Shown here: piece after piece, positions 1 through 11,300 of the stretch
How the letters are laid out: each line of letters opens with the position of its first letter
Numbering within the stretch: the first letter of the stretch is position 1
NCBI GenBank assembly: GCA_036023115.1
Contig: JAYKKT010000076.1
Coordinates: forward strand, 7,196,001 to 7,260,000
Length of the DNA stretch: 64,000 bases
Reading direction: 5' to 3'
Source of the DNA: Brasenia schreberi
Taxonomy: Eukaryota > Streptophyta > Magnoliopsida > Nymphaeales > Cabombaceae
Program-made: the position numbers and the translations under genes
Notes under the pieces: model-generated
Seen by the model: only the letters and a program-made list of their open reading frames with translations
Database searches by the model: none
Told to the model about the DNA's origin: nothing

Positions 1-345
1 TCTCATATGCAACTTCATCGATACCCATTCCTAACATATTACCTAAAATTTATTCCCTACTTCTAACAGTCATCTCTTGTGTCAAAGCAATAAGTTGACC
101 CTCCATTAGGAAACCAAGTATCTAGTGAACATCATGAAATGTGATAGTTATCTCACTCCATGACTTATAAAAGTTGTTTGTGTTTGGTTGCCAATACTTT
201 ATCAAAGCAGTTAGCAATGCATGATCTATCATCTTGTATAGTAAGTCCGTTTATCCAATCAACCCACTACGATATGCAAACTCAACCCAATTTTTGGGCC
301 TAACATTCATCATCTTCACGAGCAAGGCTCTACCCACAATGTAAT
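1..345 (-). pseudogene. Plant mobile domain (PMD, aminotransferase-like) pseudogene fragment
   Basis: Read on the minus strand, one frame gives DHALLTALIKYWQPNTNNF followed by SEITITFHDV, a stop, then ILGFLMEGQLIAL and a second stop before MLGMGIDEVAYE. This is the usual PMD pattern (DHALLTALVERWRPETHTFH, then G-E-M-T-ITLxDV, then LGLPVDG), found in MAIN-like proteins and in many transposons that carry PMD genes. Two in-frame stops show it is dead, and it runs off the left window edge. The Trp-x-Pro-x-Thr and DV..ILG signatures are what I rely on. Whether it was a host MAIN-like gene or a transposon passenger cannot be told from this piece. Confidence 0.65.
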
Positions 346-1438
346 GTGTATGAGTTGTTATTACTTTTTATATTGACTCTAAATATATATTTATATAATA
401 TATTAGAATAGAGAGTATTGATATTAGTAGGTGTATAGAGAATATCTACATAAATTTATACTAAGTTTTAAAGTACATGTTCCTCCTATATCTTATATGC
501 ATTGCTACCTTCAAAGCTTGAGAGTAATTTTGCCATATCAAAATATCTACTATCCTCACTATCTACAATATTCATTTCAGTATATGAGGTTGATGTATCC
601 TCCTCGTAATATAAAGGGATGACTTCCTTTTCTCCTTGTCGTCGTCTATGGAGGTGTCCTTGATATGACACCGCGTTGCTCTCCTAGATGAAGTGATGAT
701 GTTACGACCTTGTACTTGTGCCTTATCAGCCATATATGCATAATAATAATTCATTTATGAGAATAATGTCTCACTCAAAGTGGTAGATGCACCCAATGCA
801 CGTAATTACTGTATGATACGGAAAAAATCCAAGCTTTTTTGGTGCCCAATAGGTCCCCACTTGTTTGAAGCATTTGAGGGTGCAAGGGAGTTGTTTTATG
901 AACTGATAGGAATCTATAAAATAGATCATCTCTTTTCGAAATAGATATTACATGATCTAAGACGACCTTCATGAGTTTCTTTAAACTTTATGGTTCAGAA
1001 ATTCAAGTTGAAGACATTCAAACATGTAACCAACAATTACTGATAAACACTGGGCTTATACACATGGATGAACTTGTTTAGCTTTTTTGAACATATTATC
1101 ATAAAGCTACACAACAATGTACATATTGTTCCCCCTTTGCGGGCAACAATTACAAGCTTGACCATCATATCATGGTTCGTGCTAGTTTATGAATTTCTTG
1201 AACAACTTCCAATCTTCAATATTCCAAAAGTATATCGATATTTTAGTTGCGGGGTTTAATGGTTTTATCCAAGGTCTTCTTTCTTCCACGTTGAGCATGA
1301 GATGAGACAATAAACATCATGTGTTTGTTTTTGTTACTGCAGAATATTTATGTTTCATTAGACATTTTTCCTTTTTGCATCTATCATTTTTCTTTATGCT
1401 TTTAGCATAAAATTTTATTATGCTTTTATTGCCATCAG
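346..1438. other. No recognisable gene
   Basis: AT-rich sequence between the PMD relic and the first visible isopropylmalate synthase exon. Short frames exist on both strands but none matches a family I know. The last part (about 1265-1438), T-rich and ending in the acceptor 'gccatcag', behaves like intron sequence of the downstream gene. The upstream exons of that gene are not found here. Confidence 0.5.
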
Positions 1439-1537
1439 GTTGTTATGGTTTATGGTATAAAATGCCGAGGTAAAGAACAACTGGGAGGACTTTATACTGG
1501 AATCAACACAAAGCGCATTACTATGGCTAGCAAGATG
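1439..1537 (+). pseudogene. IPMS: IPMS exon a (catalytic barrel segment)
   Basis: Acceptor 'gccatcag' precedes GTT GTT ATG; the exon reads KCRGKEQLGGLYTGINT and ends ITMASKM before the donor 'gtacat'. Compared with the usual VVMAFKCRG or VVMAIKCRG it carries two extra residues (VVMVYGIKCRG), a 6-bp insertion. The GGLYTGI motif is near-invariant in plant IPMS. Joining to the next exon restores SKMVAQYSG. Confidence 0.8.
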
Positions 1538-1622
1538 GTACATGTTGTGGATTCAAAGGTTACTAATCAATTAATTCATCACTATGGAATCATAGTTTAT
1601 GGTATCTGTGCATGTTCTACAG

Positions 1623-1709
1623 GTTGCACAGTATTCTGGATTGCTTGTTCAACCACATAAAGCCATTGTGGGTGCCAACGCTTTTGCTCATGAAAGTGGT
1701 ATCCACCAG
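1623..1709 (+). pseudogene. IPMS: IPMS exon b with the metal-site region HESGIHQ
   Basis: After the acceptor 'gttctacag' the exon reads [18 protein letters not shown] then [11 protein letters not shown], the strongly conserved IPMS segment next to the catalytic site. It ends CAG followed by 'gcatgt', so splicing would use a GC rather than a GT donor. The next exon begins with the expected D of HQDGMLK, which supports this boundary. Confidence 0.85.
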
Positions 1710-2652
1710 GCATGTTTATGATCCTTGTAGTGTGCTCTTTTCTCTTATTTTCATGTGGATTTCACTTCTTATACTTTCTATTTTTTTTTTGTTTGCTCAT
1801 AGGTACTTCTTGTTCACTCTTGGACTTTAGGCTTTTACAAGATTCAAATGTCTTGGTTTATAGTATGTCTGTGGTTCCAAAATACGGCCCCAGAAATTCA
1901 GATTAGCTTGCTGTGAAATATCATGGTTGCTCTGAAAAGTAGCCTTAGCACAAATTAAAGCATGCCTTTTTTTTTGAAAAGTAATCTAGGACAAAGCAAA
2001 GATATATTTGATTGTTGCTTTTCAGTTTTTCTGTCAATTAATCCATGGTACTAGAGTTAAGAAGAGCCTTCCAGGAGCAGACTCTTACTTGTTTTGTTCT
2101 TCTTATAGGATGGGATGCTTAAATTCAAGGCACATATGAAATCATGTCTCCGGAAGATGTTGGACTGTTTAGATCTAATGAGTCTGGTATCGTTCTTGGG
2201 ACGCTAAGGTGTGATGTGTCCCTTTCTTGAGCCATTATTGTTTTCAGGGCTTATGGATGGATAATTTTGTGATTCATTACACTCGGAGTTTCATATCCTC
2301 ATCTTCTCTTTCCTTTTTTCCCCTCTGTGGTATTTTAGTTTCTTTCTTTCATAAATTTGTGTTGTTGCCACCTATTTGTGATCTTTTCGCTGTTTTTGAT
2401 ATGTAATATTTATTACGTATGCTCGTAACTTTGATTAGGACTTAACTCCTCAAATTCTCTGTTAAAACAGTTCTGTAATATTTGAATCCTTTATTTCCCT
2501 TGGATGGGCTTTTACCCTTTCAATGAAGAACCTGTTGATCCATAGCAGAACTAATAATGATTTGGCATCAATTTGAAATTTCACATGTATGTCAACTAGT
2601 GATTGATGCTTTTATATGGAAAGTGTGGAATAGAAATGTAAATTTGTCTCTA
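1710..2652. other. IPMS: IPMS intron sequence, no other gene
   Basis: T-rich intron-like sequence on either side of exon 2109-2208. I searched 2209-2652 on the plus strand for the missing GRHAL/FKxVAEKKK exon and saw nothing like it. Confidence 0.5.
2109..2208 (+). pseudogene. IPMS: IPMS exon c with a one-base deletion
   Basis: The exon begins DGMLKFK and then, one frame over, continues GTYEIMSPEDVGLF and RSNESGIVLG before the donor 'gtgtga'. The family sequence is DGMLKHKGTYEI, so one G is missing from the AAGGGC run. The frameshift would end translation soon after. The following exon, expected to start with GRHAL, is not found. Confidence 0.8.
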
Positions 2653-2859
2653 GACTGCCATTACCAACAACAACTAAGCCTTTTCTCACACTAGACGGGG
2701 TCGGCTACATGGATTCTTTGTTTTCACGGAGCTCTATCATGTACCATGTTAGCAGTTAACTCACAATAAGCTAGATCATTCTTTATTGTTTCTTTCCAAC
2801 ACTTTTGTGGTCATCCTCTACCTCTTTTAATACTTTCTAAATTTAGTTTTTCATACCTT

Positions 2860-4680
2860 CTTACAGGTTCTTCTTCTGATCTTCTTTCTATATGTCCAAA
2901 CCATCTTAAACGATATTCTCTCATTTTATCCTCTATTGGTGCCACTCCTAATTTGTTTCTAATAACCTCATTATGTATACGGTCTTTTCATGTATGACCA
3001 CTCATCCATCTCAACATCTTCATTTTTATCATAGACATCTTTTGTACATGTTGCTGGTTAACTACCCAACACTCATAACCATAAAACATGGCAGATCTAA
3101 TTGTTGGTCTATAATATTTACCTTTTAACTTTAATGGTATCTTCTTATCACAAAGAATACCTGATGCTCCTCTCCATTTTAACCAACCAGCATTAATTCT
3201 ATGTGTAACATCTCCATCAATTCTTCCATCACTATGAAAAATTGACCCTAGGTATTTAAAACTTTTCTTTTGGGAGATGCAGTGTGTGCCAATTTTAATT
3301 TTTGTGTCCTCTGAAGTAACCAAATGATCAAACTTACATTCCATATATTCTATCTTTGTTCTACTAAGTCGGAGGCCTTTGCTTTCTAATGCTTCTCTTC
3401 ATAGTTCAAATTTTCTATTAACTTTTTCCTTAGACTCTTCCACTAACACAATGTCATCTGCAAATAACATACACCAAGGCACTTCATCTTGAATATGTTT
3501 TATTAACTCATCAATCACCATTATAAATAAGTATGAACCTAAAGTTGATCCTTGATGTAACCCAATATTAACTTCAAAGAATTCTGTCATTCCTTCATGA
3601 ATTCTCACACATGTTTTTGCACCATCGTACATGTCTCTTATAAGGTTAATGTATGTCAATGGGATACCTCTTTTTCCAAGATTTTCCAAAGAACCTCCCT
3701 CGGTACCATATCGTAAGCTTTTTTTAGATCAATAAATATCATGTCAAGGTATTTCTTTTTTGCTCTAAAATGTTTCATAAGACGTCTCAAAAGGTGAATC
3801 GCTTCAATAGTAGATCTGCATGGCATGAATCTAAATTGGTTCTCTATTATACTTGATACTTGTCTTAACCTACGTTCGATAATTCTCTCATAATTTTATA
3901 GTATGGCTCATTAACTTGATACCTCGATAATTCACACAATTCTTAATGTCTCCCTTGTCCTCATATATGGGTATAAGTGTACTCACTCTGCATTCCTCAG
4001 GCATCTTTCGGTTTCTCCATATTTCATTAAATAGTCTTATATCCATGTGATTCCTATTTCTCCTAGTATTTTTCAAATTTCTATAGGAATATTGTCCGAT
4101 CCTACCGATTTACCACCCTTTACATGTTTAAGAGCCTCTTTGACTTCATTCTTTTGAATACGTTGGTAGAAATTGATGTTTATATATTTTTCTGATTTGG
4201 CTAACTCTCCTAAGCTAATACTAACATCCTTATTTTCATTAAAAACTTATAAAAATAGTTTTTTTATCTATTTCTTATATCATCATTTGCCACTAGAATT
4301 TTTTCATCCTCGTCTTTCATCCATCTCACAAAATTAAGATCTGTAGTTGTCTTATCTCTAGCCCTACCCATTCTAAAAATATCTCTTTTATCATCTTTTG
4401 AATTGAGTTTTTTTATATAAATCCTCCCAAATTTTAGCCTTTGCTTCATTGGTAATCTTTTTCACTTCCTTCTTTGCTTTCTTATAAGCCTCTAAAGTTT
4501 CACTAGTTTTCTTAGCATAATGTAATTTGTAACATGCCTTCTTTGCCTTGATTTTATTTTGCACTACTTTACTCCACCACAAAGCTTCTTTTTGTGCCGG
4601 TACACCTCCCTTAGATTCACCTAACACATCTTTTGTCACTTTCCTAATATGTATAGCCATATTGTTCAACATATCACAAG
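2860..4680 (-). pseudogene. LINE reverse transcriptase and C-terminal domain remnant
   Basis: Pieces on the minus strand keep the order of an RTE reverse transcriptase: a lysine-rich linker with YKKAKKEVKK (4672-4391), YRGIKLMSHT (near 3940), YINLIRDMYDGAKTCVR and GLHQGSTLG (3689-3540), the catalytic MLFADDIVL (near 3470), then the C-terminal part with ILCDKKIPLKLKGKYYR and KMLRWMSGHT (3344-2988). FADD is the active-site variant usual in this clade. Stops and frameshifts between the pieces show it is no longer translated as one protein. Confidence 0.85.
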
Positions 4681-4949
4681 GTGTACCAACATAATTCCAA
4701 GCATCGCCTTGAAGGACTTTATGTTTAAATATATCTTCTTTCTCACTTTTGAGGTTTCACCATTTAGTCTCAATAGCTCGATGCACTCTTTTCTTCTTTA
4801 TCCATTTTTTTTATTTGTAAATCCATAACTAAAAGTCGATGTTGGGTGGTTAAACAGTTTCTTAAAATTATCTTCCAATCTTTATAACACGCTCTATCTT
4901 TTTTTCTACAAATAAAATAATCAATTTGTGTTTATGATAAACTACTCTT

Positions 4950-5640
4950 ATAAGTAATTAAATGTTCATCTCATTTTTTAAAGATCATATTGACTATAAG
5001 GAGATCAAATGCCATAGCAAAATTTAAAATCTCCCTACCTTCCTCATTTATATCTCCAAAACTAAAGTTTTCATGAATACCTTGATATCCTAATACCTCT
5101 TTACCGACATGCCCATTTAAGTCTCCTCCTAAACAAATTATCTCCCTTTGTGGAATCCTTTGAATCACCTAATCTAACTCTTACCAAAAAGTTGTCTTTA
5201 TACTATCTTCTAGACCTATTTGGGGTGCGTAAGTACAAACTATTTTCGAAACCTCTGCTCCTAATACTAATTTCAACGTCCTGATTCGGTCACCATATCG
5301 TTGTATGTCTACTACACTATCCTTTAAATCTTTATTTATGATAATACCAACTCTGTTTCGAGCCTTTTCCTTACCTGAGTACCATAATTTAAAACCTATA
5401 TCCTCTATCTCCTTTGGTTTTTCTCCAACCCACTTTGTCTCTTGTAAATATAAAATATGAATCTTTCTCCGAATCATAGTATCTACCACCTCCATTAGCT
5501 TATCGGATAATGTTCCGATATTCCAAGAACCAATACGAATCTTATTATCTAAGACCAACTTTCTTACTCCCTGCATCCATCCATATTGAAAATATGGAGA
5601 CCCTCTCTGTAAATTATTCACTATATTTAGGTGGCAATAT
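4950..5640 (-). pseudogene. LINE endonuclease domain remnant
   Basis: On the minus strand from about 5560 downward the frame reads IRIGSWNIGTLSDKL, then LQETKW, RNRVGIIINK, VCTYAPQ, and in the next segment (5168-4971) GGDLNGHVGKE. These are the APE-type endonuclease blocks of RTE LINEs: N of SWNIGTL, E of QETKW, and the GDxN motif. The enzyme nicks target DNA to prime reverse transcription. A frame break near 5175 and the loss of the region after GDLNGHVG make it inactive. Confidence 0.85.
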
Positions 5641-5946
5641 AGCGGGACTAACTTCTTTACCCACACCCATCCATGATTAGGGAACCCTCTCTGCAATTGA
5701 TTCACTACATTCGAGCAAAAATGTAGTGGCTCTTGCTTACTTATCACCGCATTTGAGCTCTATAGCGCATTGCTAGGCGAAGACACCCCAAAGCAATGCT
5801 CATAATTTGTGTAATCCGTGATATAAAAATTCGATAAAGTTTTACGCTGGCTGTCGAAAGCGTAACACAACCCTCCTCCTTTATTCGGGGGACCGACAAT
5901 GCAAGGGTGTTCCCTTATATGGGCGGAGTTACTGGATTGCCATTAC

Positions 5947-6035
5947 CAATGTTATAAAAAACATATTGTATCATACGATATGATACACTTATTAGTATCT
6001 GAACCTATACGATTCAGGTACCTAAAATACATACT
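5947..6035. mobile_element. Terminal fragment of a hAT element (family 2)
   Basis: Starts caatgttataaaaaac and continues with subterminal 'gtatcatacgatatgatac'. The first bases match the terminal inverted repeat of the complete element at 41984-44845 (caatgttataaaaatcg at its right end). Only about 90 bp remain. The LINE at 2668-5934 inserted right at this terminus, so its target duplication overlaps the first bases. Confidence 0.6.
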
Positions 6036-6258
6036 TGTAGAAGGGAATGGACACATCACGTAGAAATTCTACACTTAGTTAGTTGTCTTGTCATTTTGTT
6101 TTTAAAGTTACCATTAAATTCCTTTCATTAATGGTCAACAGTTAGGTTGTATCATTATCATTAAGAGAATAGAAAGGAGAGAGAAAGAGTGTGACAACAT
6201 ACCCTATTCATCTATGAATTGCATCTTCTCAATCTTAATTCTTGGCTAAAATTTAATA
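6036..6258 (+). repeat. Probable 5' LTR of copia element 2
   Basis: Starts TGTAGAAGGG and ends just before the primer site at 6259. It has no second copy in the window and ends TA rather than CA, so the left boundary is a guess; the right boundary is fixed by the primer site. Confidence 0.4.
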
Positions 6259-6272
6259 TGGTATCATAGCCT
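6259..6272 (+). other. Primer binding site, initiator tRNA-Met
   Basis: tggtatcatagcct differs at one position from the standard tRNA-iMet complement TGGTATCAGAGC used by plant copia elements. Confidence 0.6.
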
Positions 6273-6502
6273 AGGGGTTGAGATTGATGCAGAAATTGAG
6301 AAGACAACAGTCCGTTGTGGAGTTTGGGTGACGTGAAACAATCCAAGAGAAGTCTGTAGAAATTCAGCACACCGAATGCAACGAGACTTGGTGAGAGAAG
6401 AGAAAGAAGGGTCGTAGAAATTAAATGTCATAGAAAGCTAATTGAAAGAAGAATTTCAATCTCAAGTAAGTATAAATGACTCTAAAATTCAACAATATCA
6501 GA

Positions 6503-7387
6503 TAGTGTTGTTCGACACGTATCATATCGTGTATCGTTTTGGTCTATGATATGGGCGTATTATAGCGTAGCGTAGTGTACTTTAATATTAAAAAATTAGG
6601 AAAAATCTAAAAATAAAAAATTAGAAAAATAAAAAAAGTCAAAAAATAAAAAAAAAACCCTGATAATTGCAAAGAATTCATATAATGCAAAGTTTAATAA
6701 ATATTGATCATTCACCATTAAAAAATTAAAAAAATTACATATTTTGAAACAAAAAATGAAATACATTTATATTAAATGTTGTAATAAAGATCATCAACTA
6801 AATAATCTTCATCTTCTCCTTGCTGAAAATTCTCACCATTTTAACTAATGCTTGAAGTGGTTTGAAACATAAGGATGATCGATGGATGTTGTGGGTCAAA
6901 ATAAGGCCATCTCATTACTTCTGATCTCACTTCACAGGCTGAGCTAAGCCTCATACACGTTGATCATGTTCTAACTCAATGGAAGTCGTATAAGGTGAAC
7001 CCTAAAATAGTGAAGCTGTGAAATGCTCACTCAATGAACTCAAGCAACCAAATTATTCTTCATTGTTTGCGATTTCATGAAATTAGAAACTGGTAGCAGA
7101 AATATACCTAAAAGTTGACAACAAAAAGAAAAATAATTTTGTCACAATTGTTATTTGTTCACAAATTATTCTTATTCAATAAAATTCTTATAAACTAACC
7201 CGAATTTACATGTTACACACATGCAGCTTAAAATCCCAAACGAGCATACCGGAGGATGCCTTTGGGAGAAGTGAAGAGAGGCGAATAGAGACCAAAAACC
7301 CTAAAAAAAAAGTTAAAAAAAAATTAAATTTTTTTTGGCCATGTCGTATCGTGTAAGATACGTATCGTGTATAATACAACATCACCA
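6503..7387 (-). mobile_element. Short deletion derivative of hAT family 1
   Basis: Left end agtgttgttcgacacg with 'gtatcatatcgtgtatcg' matches the left ends of the copies at 7425 and 41036. The first 330 bp resemble the 3' part of the copy at 7425. The right end near 7340-7387 again carries gtatcgtgtaagatacgtat. The transposase region is deleted and the middle (about 6850-7200) is unrelated sequence. No convincing 8-bp target duplication was found, so the exact ends are uncertain. Confidence 0.55.
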
Positions 7388-7424
7388 ACATAAAGTTGGA
7401 TGGAAAGGGCTCGATCCATTAAAT

Positions 7425-10400
7425 CAGTCTTGTTCAACGCGTATCATATCCTGTATCATTTTGGTCCATGATACGAGCGTATCGTATCATAACATATCGT
7501 ACTTTAATATTTAAAAAATAGTAAAAATCTTTAAAAAATCAGAAAAAATTAGAAAAAAATTAATAATTGCAAAGAATTCACATAATGCAAAGTTTAGTAT
7601 ATATTGATCATTCACCATTGAACAATTGAAAAAATTACATATTTTGAAGCAAAAAATGAAATACATTTACATTTACATATTGTAATGAGGATTATCAACT
7701 AAATAATCTCCATCTTCTCCTTGCTGAAGATCCTCACCACCTTGTTCTTCAAAATCAATATCTTCAACCACTTGATAATGTTGTTGCGCTCCTTCCAAAT
7801 TAATCTATGCAATGTCTTTTTCAGTTAGGAGGGTATTTTCTTCGTTATCTTTCATAATCCAATCTTTTAATATATCAAAATTATCCAAACATGTTGGATC
7901 AAATTGACTTTCTTCTCTATTTAGCTTTTTTAATTGTCTATAAGAAATAAAGATAAGTAATTAGTAAATAACATTAACAATTGAAGTCAAACAATATATT
8001 GAATTGAATCTTTAAGTACTAACTAATACAAGATTACCTTTCATGAAGCTGCATGTTACAATGGATGGAAACTAAGTCATTGAACCGCTTATATTCCAAC
8101 CTGTTGTGCTTTTTTGTATAGATATATTCAAAGACACTCCAATTCTTTTCACAACCCATTGCACTATATGTTTGGCTTAGAACTATTGGTACAAAATCTC
8201 TATGGTTTGGGCAATCACTTGCAAACCTATTCCACCAAACATATGTAGAAAACTGTAAATATTAGGTACTTAATCCACAATAATATAAGATTTAAGAAAC
8301 TTAAATATGAAGATAAACAATTTACTAGGTGCATATTAGTGTGGTTAGGAATTGCCACAAGCAAACTCATTAAATGAAGTGCATTATCATAGATCTCTAT
8401 CTCTCGATGTATAACATCTATTCTACTCTCATTAGGTACTAATCTGTTTATATAATTAATGATGTCTCGATTAATCTCACTATCCCTTTTGAAGCTTGCT
8501 GAGTACCTGAGTGTTGGGTTTAGGTAATATATTGTTAAATGAATAGGTTGATGTAATTGTTTGTTTCATCTATTATCTATAATTTTCTACATGAGCACAT
8601 AATCTCTCTTTTTTCTATTAAAATTATTTATAATACCTTCTTTTGCCATATCTATTGCTTCATAAAGGTAGCCAATAGATGGTTTCTCCTCGCTATCAGT
8701 CAATCTTAAAACCTACACTAAAGGACATGTACTCCTCAACAGTCTAACACATGCATTCCAAAATGTACTCTTCAAGATTGTCTTTGAAATCTCATTCAAC
8801 ATTCTATTTCTTCTATAATAAGAAATTACTTGTAAAACGAGTTGCAGCTGTACGAAGAAGTTTTGCACCATCTATATATCTCCTCATCATACACAATACA
8901 AAGGCATGGTTATAGATAAATTTGGTGATATCTTGGCAACACTCAATTGCTACCTTTATCTCATCCATCTCACTAATATCCTGAAGGATGAGATCTAAAC
9001 GATGAGTTGCGCATGGTGACCAATAGAAAGTCCCATAAGTATCTGCTAACTCCTTTCCAGCTGCATTATCTGTAATGAATTAGACTGTATTCTCTAGCCA
9101 ACCTCGCATATCACCTTATCAAACTCTTACCTTAGGATCTTTGTTGTGTGCCTCTCCTCTGACATGTCTATAGATCTCAAAAACATAAGTCATTTAGGAT
9201 AGTAGAAAAGAAAGTTTAACAAGGTCATTCCTCGCCTATCTGTCCATCCGTCTGTCATGATAGTGCATCATGTCTCCTTCTATGACTCTCTCAAAGTCGA
9301 ACAATATTCTTATACTTTAATAACGGTCTTATCTAATAAATTTTCTCTCAACTTCTGATAAGAGGGCATCTTGTATCATTGACCAATATTAGTAATTCCA
9401 TCTGTCATTGCTTGAAAATAAAAATTATGTGCTACATTAAATGGAATGCATATATTATAAACCTATCTGTCCACTGCAAGGTCTACTTGATCATGCAATT
9501 ATTCTAAAGGCATAGCAGTACGAATTCCAGGTTGAGCTCTAGGTGTAGTGCTAGGAGGAAAAAATGAATGTATGGTAGAAGCATCTCTTTCTCTACTCCT
9601 TCCTAGACTTCCTCTTCTACTACTTCCACTTGCAAAATCTTCAACAACCCTCTTTCTCCTTTTTGATGGTCGAGAACTACTATTACAAATCTCTGTTCTA
9701 GCATTTGAAAAAAAACTATCAGTCAATCTAATAACATCCTTATCATCTTCCTCAAACATCCCTAAATCATCATTTTGTTGTCTCCTCTCATGTATGCTCT
9801 TAATAATCTGAAGACATTACCATTTAGGTGGTGTTTCAGATGATGGTGTTTCCTAGTCCCTATTATGTGGTATTTTAATCATGAAATTCTACCACTAATC
9901 ACCTTATCACAAAACAAACATTTGATCTTTAATTTGAAATCCTCAATTATTGTACCCCACTGTTGTGTCGGATCATCAGACCGAGATTGAGAGTCTCTAA
10001 CACCCCTTCTTGAAAATAAAAACACTTCATAAATCTCCAATATTCACATAACACTTAAATAGAGTGTCTTCCACTTTATGAATACAATAAAAATCATATC
10101 CACACACTTAATAACTTCATATTTTATCATTTAGAAAAAAAATACAAATAACACAAAAAAACAACAAATACAAAGAAAAAAATTCTGAAAAACACTCAAA
10201 ATATTTTGGCACAGACACCGTAGAGTACTATTTTGGCAGCCTTGAACACTAAGGAGGGGGAGAACCACCGAAAGAAGGCTTTAACAAACATGAACAAACC
10301 TGAGAAACCCACAAAAATACAAGTTTCTATTTGGCCAGGGATCATTTATACGGGTCTCTCGACGTACAATATGGACGATACAGTGCAAGATACAGGTTAT

Positions 10401-10473
10401 CATATCGTGGTTACCCGTGATATGATACGTATCGCACTGTATCATATGATACAGTGAGATACGACTAACACTG
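7425..10473 (-). mobile_element. hAT element, family 1, copy A, with target-site duplication
   Basis: The ends are cagtcttgttcaacg at the left and cgactaacactg at the right (complement cagtgttagtcg), a typical hAT CAGTG terminus. The flanks are cattaaat (7417-7424) and cattgaat (10474-10481), 8 bp with one mismatch. Both subterminal regions carry repeats of GTATCRTAYGATAC type. The interior on the minus strand contains a decayed BED/DUF659/hAT-dimerisation transposase. It was inserted into copia element 2. Confidence 0.85.
7740..9960 (-). pseudogene. hAT transposase relic (DUF659 and dimerisation domain), copy A
   Basis: Minus-strand pieces in order: a nuclear-localisation-like segment SSRPSKRRKRVVEDF and STIHSFFPP (9759-9499); DUF659 with CTIMTDGWTDRRG (near 9260) and GTFYWSPCATHRLDLIL (near 9020); the dimerisation domain with SQTYSAMGCEKNWSVFEY (near 8150); and a C-terminal acidic tail (about 7870-7740). 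W of DGWTD and C-H of the CAxH motif are conserved. Many stops and frame breaks separate the pieces. The copy at 54196-57234 holds the same protein in a different state of decay. Confidence 0.75.
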
Positions 10474-10489
10474 CATTGAATTAGTCCTA

Positions 10490-11130
10490 AAATCAAGAAG
10501 AAAATTAGGATTAATTAGAGTTATAGAAAAAACCCAATGAGGACAACATTGAGTATGATAAGTGGATGAAGGAGGATGCATTGGTAAGCTCATGACTTAT
10601 AAAATCAATGATTCCCCAAATCAGAAAGACTTGTAATGTATTTGTAATCGGAGATTGAAATATGGGCATCACTGGAAGAAGCCTACTGTAGGAAGAAGAA
10701 CATAGTAAAAGAATATGAAATCCTGAGAAAATAAGGAAATATCGACAAGGGGATAGGTTGATTAGCGATTATTATGGTGAACTTAGGAGTTTATGAAATG
10801 AGCAGTGATATATTAGGAAGAATAAGTGCAACCATTGTGTAAAAGAAAAAACAGCAGGTAGTGAAGCAAAAAAGGTATTTGACCTTTTGTGGGGAATTTG
10901 AGGAATTGATTCAGAATACGAATCTATAAAAATAAATGTATTGAGTAAAGAAGAGCTTCTATTAGTGGGTACAATTTATGCCTTTCTTCTAAGAGAGGAA
11001 GATAAGAGGAATCCTGATAAAAAAGATAATCAACTTTCATCATAAGAGGACATGCAAATTTTGAGCATAAAAGAGGCTCCACAAGAAGAAAAGGAAGAGG
11101 AGGATTTCATAGTTTATGAGGAATTACAAT
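10490..11130 (+). pseudogene. Copia gag (UBN2-type) relic of element 2
   Basis: Plus-strand pieces KWMKEDALVSS, IRKYRQGDRLISDYYGEL, CNHCVKEKTAG, KKVFDLLWGI and VGTIYAFLLREEDKRNP parallel the gag of copia element 1 at 13020-13830 (SKDNALVSSWLLQSMN, RRCRQGTRSISEYYREL, KVFDLL, TVYSLLLREEDRKN). Stops occur throughout. This shows two copia elements of the same lineage landed in the same gene. Confidence 0.7.
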
Positions 11131-11300
11131 GTGTTGGAGTTTTTGTTTTTAATAGCTGGTAATATGACAAACTATTTCTTTCTTTGTTTTGTTGTCTTTT
11201 ATTAATTAAATAATTATAAAGTATGCTATCATATAGAAACTACATATGGTTCTTAATATGATGATTGCATATAATTTTCATATCTCTAGAATCTTTCCTA

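Larger units (their letters stand above)
2668..5934 (-). mobile_element. RTE-clade LINE, near full length, with target-site duplications
   Basis: A non-LTR retrotransposon on the minus strand. Its 5' part encodes an apurinic-type endonuclease and its 3' part a reverse transcriptase, and its 3' end is a (GTT)n-type simple repeat (plus-strand 'caacaacaac' at 2668), which is characteristic of plant RTE elements. It is flanked by 15-bp direct repeats differing at one base: gactgccattaccaa at 2653-2667 and gattgccattaccaa at 5935-5949. Several frame breaks split the single ORF. It sits in an IPMS intron, opposite to the gene. Three 3'-end copies of the same family occur elsewhere in the window (18298, 20320, 56506), plus a composite at 11301. 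Confidence 0.9.
6036..11155 (+). mobile_element. Ty1-copia element 2: 5' LTR, primer site and gag relic, split by two hAT insertions
   Basis: A probable 5' LTR (about 6036-6258) is followed by the primer site tggtatcatagcc and a leader up to 6500. The gag relic resumes at about 10490-11130. Between them lie hAT copies 6503-7387 and 7425-10473; the second has 8-bp target repeats, proving it entered an existing copia sequence. Pol and the 3' LTR are missing, so the right part was deleted. The whole stands in the IPMS intron where a coding exon should be. Confidence 0.6.

Noticed and set aside
9548..9811. Plus-strand frame of 87 residues
   Set aside because: It is the complement of the hAT copy A transposase segment with the SSRPSKRRKRVVEDF block.
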